From the NCBI RefSeq assembly GCF_000224145.3, contig NC_020166.2:4940726-5004725 (forward strand): DNA of 64,000 bases, written 5' to 3'. A program made the position numbers and the translations under genes. Of this stretch, positions 58,901-64,000 are shown piece after piece. Each line of letters begins with the position of its first letter. Positions within the stretch are counted from its first letter, which is position 1. A model generated the notes under the pieces. The model made no database searches and was not told the origin of the DNA. It was given only the letters and a program-made list of their open reading frames with translations. This DNA comes from Ciona intestinalis. Lineage: Eukaryota; Chordata; Ascidiacea; Phlebobranchia; Cionidae.

Positions 58901-61900
58901 TATAGTAAGGTGGGGTAAGACGGGAATGTTTTCATTCTCTATTTCTGTCCCATTTAGTAGTAAGAATATTTACAGAATTATATAACCGTCGCCAAGCAGC
59001 CTTTAAAAAATGATTCTACTTGTTTAAAACCCAATACTTAAAACTATAAAGCTCGGTCTTTATTAAAACCCTACAAGGAAATGACAGTCTCTTGAAACAT
59101 TGTGGGAATTATTGAGCAAAAAGCATTCTTCTAATAAAGAATAACTAAAAACTGTAGTTTTACCACTTTCAGCATTTGGTTCTTCTTTTTGTTTTCCGTT
59201 ACTTAAATTTGTGTCCTGAGTGTTTGTATCTTTGTTACAACATGCGTCTTCTTTGTCACCAACATTATCAGTTGCTTTCCCTTCTGTTTGTTCAATTTTC
59301 TAAAAAAGTAATAATGTTTAAACGTGTTTTGGGGAGTCAATAATAAGCAGGAACACCATAAGCATAAAAGTTTGGCGTTTGTGACCATTGGCAGTTTATA
59401 TTTACAAGTGGTGTACTTGAATTTGAATAGGAATTAATAGCCATAAATAATATTAATTCTATTACACTTGCAATAAACACCTTTTCATTTTCTTTGCTGG
59501 CAGATGTAGCTGACTTGCTTGGTGATGTTTCTGAACCTAAAATATTAAATCAATATCAATTTAACATTTCCTTCTTCACTTACATTTAACCCAAAAGCAT
59601 AATTTTATTACTGAGATAAGAAATTTACAAGTATTTAACCATTGATTAGTATAAGCATATGCAACTTACTGTTAACATCTTTAGCATTATCTCCACTATC
59701 ATTCTTTAAGTCGGAAGAAATCTGAAAAATAAGAAGTTTATTTAAAACAAAATGGCTTTATCTAAGGTAACAGGTGAAGACTTGTGTATGTTAGTCAACA
59801 AATGTAGTCTAAATGCCGAATCATTTTGTCATAAAGTTTGTTACAATCATATGCGCCGAGCCTTAAAAATACTGTGAAATGAAGTTCACCTGATTCGCTC
59901 CAATATTTACTAATTCATACAATGCAATAAATTCTGGGTGGGTTCGCTCACCCTACACCCCAGGTTTGGCATCCATTGTGATTATGATATTTAATATTTA
60001 GTAAGACAATGGAACTTACGACAGAGGATTTTGATGTGGTGACATCATCAGTGACATCATCACTTGAATGTTTAATACTTTCAATTGCTTCTTTAGTTTC
60101 GTTGGCAACCTAAAGAAATAACACCAAAGCTTTAAAAACTAAACTAATTTCCCTAAATAGTGGCTCAGCTATTACTTCAGCCAATTGGTTTATTATGGGT
60201 TGTCTAAACTAGGGATGTGCCGAGCCCCAAGTCAAAAACTCAGGCCCCAGCGTCTCCTTTTAAACTATAAAATATTTGTTTTTGAAACTTGATTAACTTT
60301 AAAATTAATCACAAAAGCTAATATTGGTTAGAATAAAAAAAAAACAGAATAAAAAAAAGCAAAAAAGTAAAATAGGGATGAAATGTTTGCAAAAATAAAA
60401 TATATTAGCAGTAACCAGTAAGCTACTTCAATAAGTTTAGCAAAACTTCGGAAAAAATTTTTTTTGTCAAATTTTAGTTTGCTTAAGTAATGACTATTGT
60501 ACTGCTTAGAATGAAACTTAGAAAAAAAACTAAACAAATATATATACAGATTACAGATACAGATAGCTTTTACTTACAATAGGTATTTGCAATAAAAGAA
60601 TTTTAGCAGGACAGAGGGGTCCCATTTTACCCCAAATACCCTATTGTTTTTGTTGCCTCACGTGACTATATATATGTTATTATTGGTTGCAAGACAAATA
60701 GAATTACAAGAACCCACCCTTCCATATTTTGCCAACAAATCCTCAATACTCATGGTAGCTTCTTCATATAATAAACGTGTTTCATCTTCAACTACAATAA
60801 TATTAATATTAGTTTACACAAAAAAATTGCTTAGTCAAAAACGGTTATAACGAAGCTGAAGACTTTTTCTACTTAAATGAGATTCTATGGATATTATTTA
60901 GATATTTTAAAATAAGCCCTAGAAATAAGTAATCTGTTATTTATTGGTACAAACATGGCATGAAATATTAATCTAAGTCAAAACAAGGTGAAAAACACAA
61001 ATAGTGTGAAGCTGTGATCAGACTTTTAGATTTTTATAGGCGAAAAACTAATTTTACTAGTCAACTTCATATACTATTTACGCATCATAAAACATAGGGT
61101 GACATTGTTAATATACAGTTACACTTATAGTTGCCAAACATAAGGAACCCTGTTGAATAATATTGGTAGTGTGGTATACTTTGGCTCTGCTTGTTTGTAC
61201 AGATACCTAACAGCAGAGTAAGAGATGTTTTAAGCCTAAAACTTGAAATAATATTATATATATATATATATACATATGATATCCCAACTAATTCAAAAGC
61301 AGTGGGCACCCATATTGTTAGGCCTATGGTCAAGCATGTTAGGAATATCTGGGCCTAAATTTAAGCAGCGATCACTAAAATATAAAAATACCATTTTCCT
61401 CTTCTTCATCTTTCTTCGTCAGCTCTTCTTCAGTTGGAGGGGGATCTCCCGGCTCCCGCTCGCTAATCAACTTCAACTCCTGCATCAACAGATTAAATAT
61501 CTTAGTTATAAATAATTGGTGTTATAGGTGATGATCAAATCCAAAATATTCAAGGAAGAAAATAAATATATATATCACTACTTATGAGGTATATTAATTT
61601 GTGCTCGTGCAAATTGTTTGTTTTTTAGAAGAATACATTGTATTAGAAGCGGTATCGCTATATTCCTCAAACTTTTAAATTGTGTAATGTAAAGAAAGCA
61701 GGGATAGTTGAACAGGCAACAAAGTTAAAGTGAAACAAAACTGACTTATTAGTTATTCGTCCCTGAATATTTGGAAATAATCAAAACACACTTTACATGA
61801 AATCTTCTGCGTGGCGCTAATGAGTAAATATTAGAAACAATAAGGCAAATTTGTTCAACCGAGATATGACTTTGTTTAAACATTGCTTGTTTAAACATAA

Positions 61901-62758
61901 CTACACCTACAAATAACCGGCAATCGGAACAAAAAAGGCTGTAACAAACAACAATTTTCTCTCATTCTTAGCTGCATATGAAAACCTGATATATTATATA
62001 TACATCACATACGTTATAATACATCATTAGCACACTGCACAGGTTCAATTGAGAGTGTTATGCTCCTTTGCTAATGGTAACAACCTTAATAATCCGTGGT
62101 TCTTTTAGTTTTCGGTCGATTTTCATGAAGGTTGCTTTAAGTGCCTCCCCCATTCTCCCATCCTTATATTCCTCTGTTTGTTTCAGAACATCGGCAAAGT
62201 AGTAGGAACAATACATTGCCACCTCACCACCTACAACACATACAGCTTCATTAAGAACATGAATTAGATATAATAGATGACTCCTTAAATATTATGTAGA
62301 TTTAAACTATTTTAAATCAGGTTACATTGCTGATTAGCTGTCACAAAGTTCAAGTAACCTGTCTTTAATGCAGCCTTATATGCAGTGGAACATCCAGGAA
62401 AAAATTAATTTTTATACATAATTTGTTGAACGTAGTAAAATTCTAGTATAACAATTACCTCCATGTCCATCATAAACAGCAAAGAGTCCAGTGTCTTCAT
62501 CCACCTCTGGTATACAGTTGTGAGCATCCTGTCAATTAACATTTGTTATAACTGACTCTCAAAAAGTTGAATAATTTAAACTAGTTTAAAAAAAAATTTG
62601 ACAACCCTATTAATTTGCCTCATTTGAATATAAATTAATTTTACCTCCATGCTTATCCTCCAACCCTGCATGCCCGACACACCACATGAGTATTTGTTCT
62701 CACTGACCACGTCACATGACCGTTTCTCAACAGATGGGTTTGATAAATAAGCACCCAT
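55904..62758 (-). CDS. PPM1G: Protein phosphatase PPM1G (PP2C gamma)
   Basis: Sixteen exons on the minus strand, all in frame: 62758-62645, 62528-62459, 62230-62085, 61479-61392, 60791-60718, 60109-60020, 59721-59670, 59536-59481, 59299-59164, 58888-58793, 58598-58436, 58171-58048, 57789-57690, 57278-57149, 56658-56517 and 56293-55904. The product is 656 residues, against about 546 in human. It is a metal-dependent Ser/Thr phosphatase, nuclear in vertebrates and linked to splicing and chromatin. Seen: [35 protein letters not shown] with its metal-binding Asp, [14 protein letters not shown], a long acidic insert ([20 protein letters not shown]) splitting the catalytic domain as in PPM1G only, [42 protein letters not shown], and [13 protein letters not shown] with the last metal ligand. 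The C-terminal tail has a basic nuclear-signal-like KLKRPR. The insert, coded by several small exons, accounts for much of the extra length. Confidence 0.97.
58225..58385 (+). repeat. SINE of a second subtype in a PPM1G intron
   Basis: GCCGGTGCGGTGGCTCTGTA and GGTAGGCACTAGCATCATAA with ACCAGCTTGATTC give box A and box B of a tRNA-like head. The body GTGAGCTTGGCAAACACTTT is related to, but distinct from, the 35158 family. Confidence 0.6.
58901..59055 (+). repeat. Family A fragment in a PPM1G intron
   Basis: TATAGTAAGGTGGGGTAAGA, TCTATTTCTGTCCCATTTAG and ATTATATAACCGTCGCCAAG follow the family A order. The far end is lost. Confidence 0.6.
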
Positions 62759-63440
62759 GTTAAAAGTTAATTACTTTTCAGCATAAATCATATGACAGCT
62801 TGTACACTAAACACCTGTTAAAGTTGTGGAAAGGTAACATAAATATCTAACACTTAAACTGGACAATCAAATTTTTCATTAAAGACCAGGCTATGTTATG
62901 ATGTTTTGGCATATGATGTAACCATAAAATACATTACTTTCTGTTTTACACATACAGCAACTATAACATTATAAATACAAACACAATCATACAAGAAATA
63001 ACTCACGTGTTCACGTGTAGTCCGTACAAACATATATACTATAATTGCGGATAAAATATGTTCTACTCCGGTATTCCCGTAAATTAGTATTGCCGAAAAG
63101 ACGCATGTCAAACATAACGTAGTACTAACAGAGTTTAGAAAACAACCACCTTTTAGTGTTACAAAACTGCCGTGTGTATTGTTTCTTATAACATCAACAA
63201 AGGCATAAAAATCTTACACACATAACGTTCCTAACAAACCCGCACATGTTCATTACAGACAGCACTTTTACACACCTCCCTGGAGGTGTAAAACTAATAT
63301 AAACTTTTGGGTACGTAGTGGCCAAACAGTTCCTTTCCGTCAAACAGTTTTTCTTGGTTTTCTTTGTGTTTTTGTTCTTAGTTTTCTTTGCGTTTGTAAG
63401 AAAATGCACTAACGTATGTGTTGCATATGTTGTACGCCTT
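62759..63440. other. PPM1G upstream flank
   Basis: No exon supported. A 113-codon minus-strand frame at 63194-63535 runs into repeat sequence and has no recognisable domain. The PPM1G promoter should lie here, but I see no clear TATA box. Confidence 0.4.
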
Positions 63441-63445
63441 ATAAT

Positions 63446-63720
63446 ATAGTACAGTGGGGGAATATGGGACACCCAAGCACAGATATTGCCCGACATTTCC
63501 AAATTCAAAATACATGACCGTTTGATTTTCCGCATGTTTATATCTCAGTTATTTTTCACAAAACTAAAACTAGTTTTATAAGACTAAATCAAACTGTACA
63601 AAATGTTAAAGTCTTTTTTATGAAGCTATGAAACTTGTTCAATCGTCACACTCGAAAACTCCAAAAATTGATCGGCTTTACTATGATTTAGCAAGAATTC
63701 AAAATTAGCAATTACTATTT
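63446..63720 (-). repeat. Family B fragment, reverse
   Basis: TAGTACAGTGGGGGAATATG at one end, then CAAAACTAAAACTAGTTTTA and TGAAGCTATGAAACTTGTTC, the reverse complement of the 46.1-46.2 kb copy. Confidence 0.65.
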
Positions 63721-64000
63721 AATTCACATTTTGAGCACGTAATTGAGCACGTTAGTGGGGTCAATTTTCAATTCTAGCATTTATTCTTCAATCTCTTGAT
63801 TGAAATCAAATCATAATATATATTTATAATTTTTAGACTAAATTTTCAGAATTAAAACAGCATAATTAGCGATTAATTAACGATTACTTTACTGTTTGAT
63901 CAAACGCGCCAAATTTAAAATGCACCTTAAACGTTGATGAAATGATTGTACTATATAAAGTATTTTGAACTAAGCGTAGTTCTATAAACCATATTACATA

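Noticed and set aside
55904-62758. PPM1G and MGME1 as an operon
   Set aside because: They are on the same strand, but 1.3 kb separates the PPM1G stop from the MGME1 start, and a polyadenylation signal lies between. Ascidian operon genes are normally almost contiguous.
63194-63535. 113-codon minus-strand open frame
   Set aside because: Part of it lies in a family B repeat and the rest is low-complexity (KKTKNKNTKKTKK). No sign of selection or splice partners.
1-64000. Retroviral, LTR, Polinton or other virus-like remains; CRISPR arrays; rRNA genes
   Set aside because: I looked for reverse transcriptase, integrase and capsid-like frames, long direct repeats and regular short repeats with spacers. 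I saw none that could be supported.

Overview
This window looks like AT-rich chromosomal DNA of an ascidian tunicate, most likely Ciona. The evidence is compact intron-rich genes with vertebrate-type exon phases, short introns, and dense small inverted-repeat transposons and tRNA-headed SINEs. No bacterial genes, CRISPR arrays, rRNA genes or retroviral/LTR/Polinton remains were seen. One 50-base assembly gap lies at 35728-35777.

Layout. 1-3857: probably intron 1 or upstream DNA of the next gene. 3858-8263 (+): G protein alpha-i, with two alternative copies of the switch I exon. 8264-14553: 3' UTR, a CRE-rich CpG patch and a block of nested repeats. 14554-17635 (-): a spliced gene I do not recognise. 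19659-22101 (-): a type II membrane C-type lectin. 22855-23050: a TTAA-flanked hairpin element with a telomere-like core. 26082-30644 (+): a CEP85-family centrosomal coiled-coil protein. 31-36 kb: mostly non-coding, with repeats and a 1.4 kb inverted repeat around the gap. 36972-39241 (+): a small secreted von Willebrand A protein. 39808-44475 (+): a CCDC15-like protein. 44.8-47.1 kb: repeats, including an element with a perfect 8-bp target duplication. 48119-49077 (+): a 65-residue secreted peptide precursor with an Arg-rich core and acidic tail. 51586-54596 (-): the mitochondrial exonuclease MGME1. 55904-62758 (-): the PP2C-type phosphatase PPM1G in 16 exons.

The genes do not form one pathway. 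CEP85 and CCDC15, both of centrosome/centriole families, lie 9 kb apart on the same strand. The lectin, the vWA protein and the peptide precursor are all secreted or cell-surface products of kinds often used in recognition or defence. Exon phases were joined by hand for every gene and agree except where stated. The strongest candidates for something new are the 48-49 kb peptide precursor and the unrecognised gene at 14.5-17.6 kb. The alternative G-alpha exon pair and the nested, target-specific small transposons also deserve a look.
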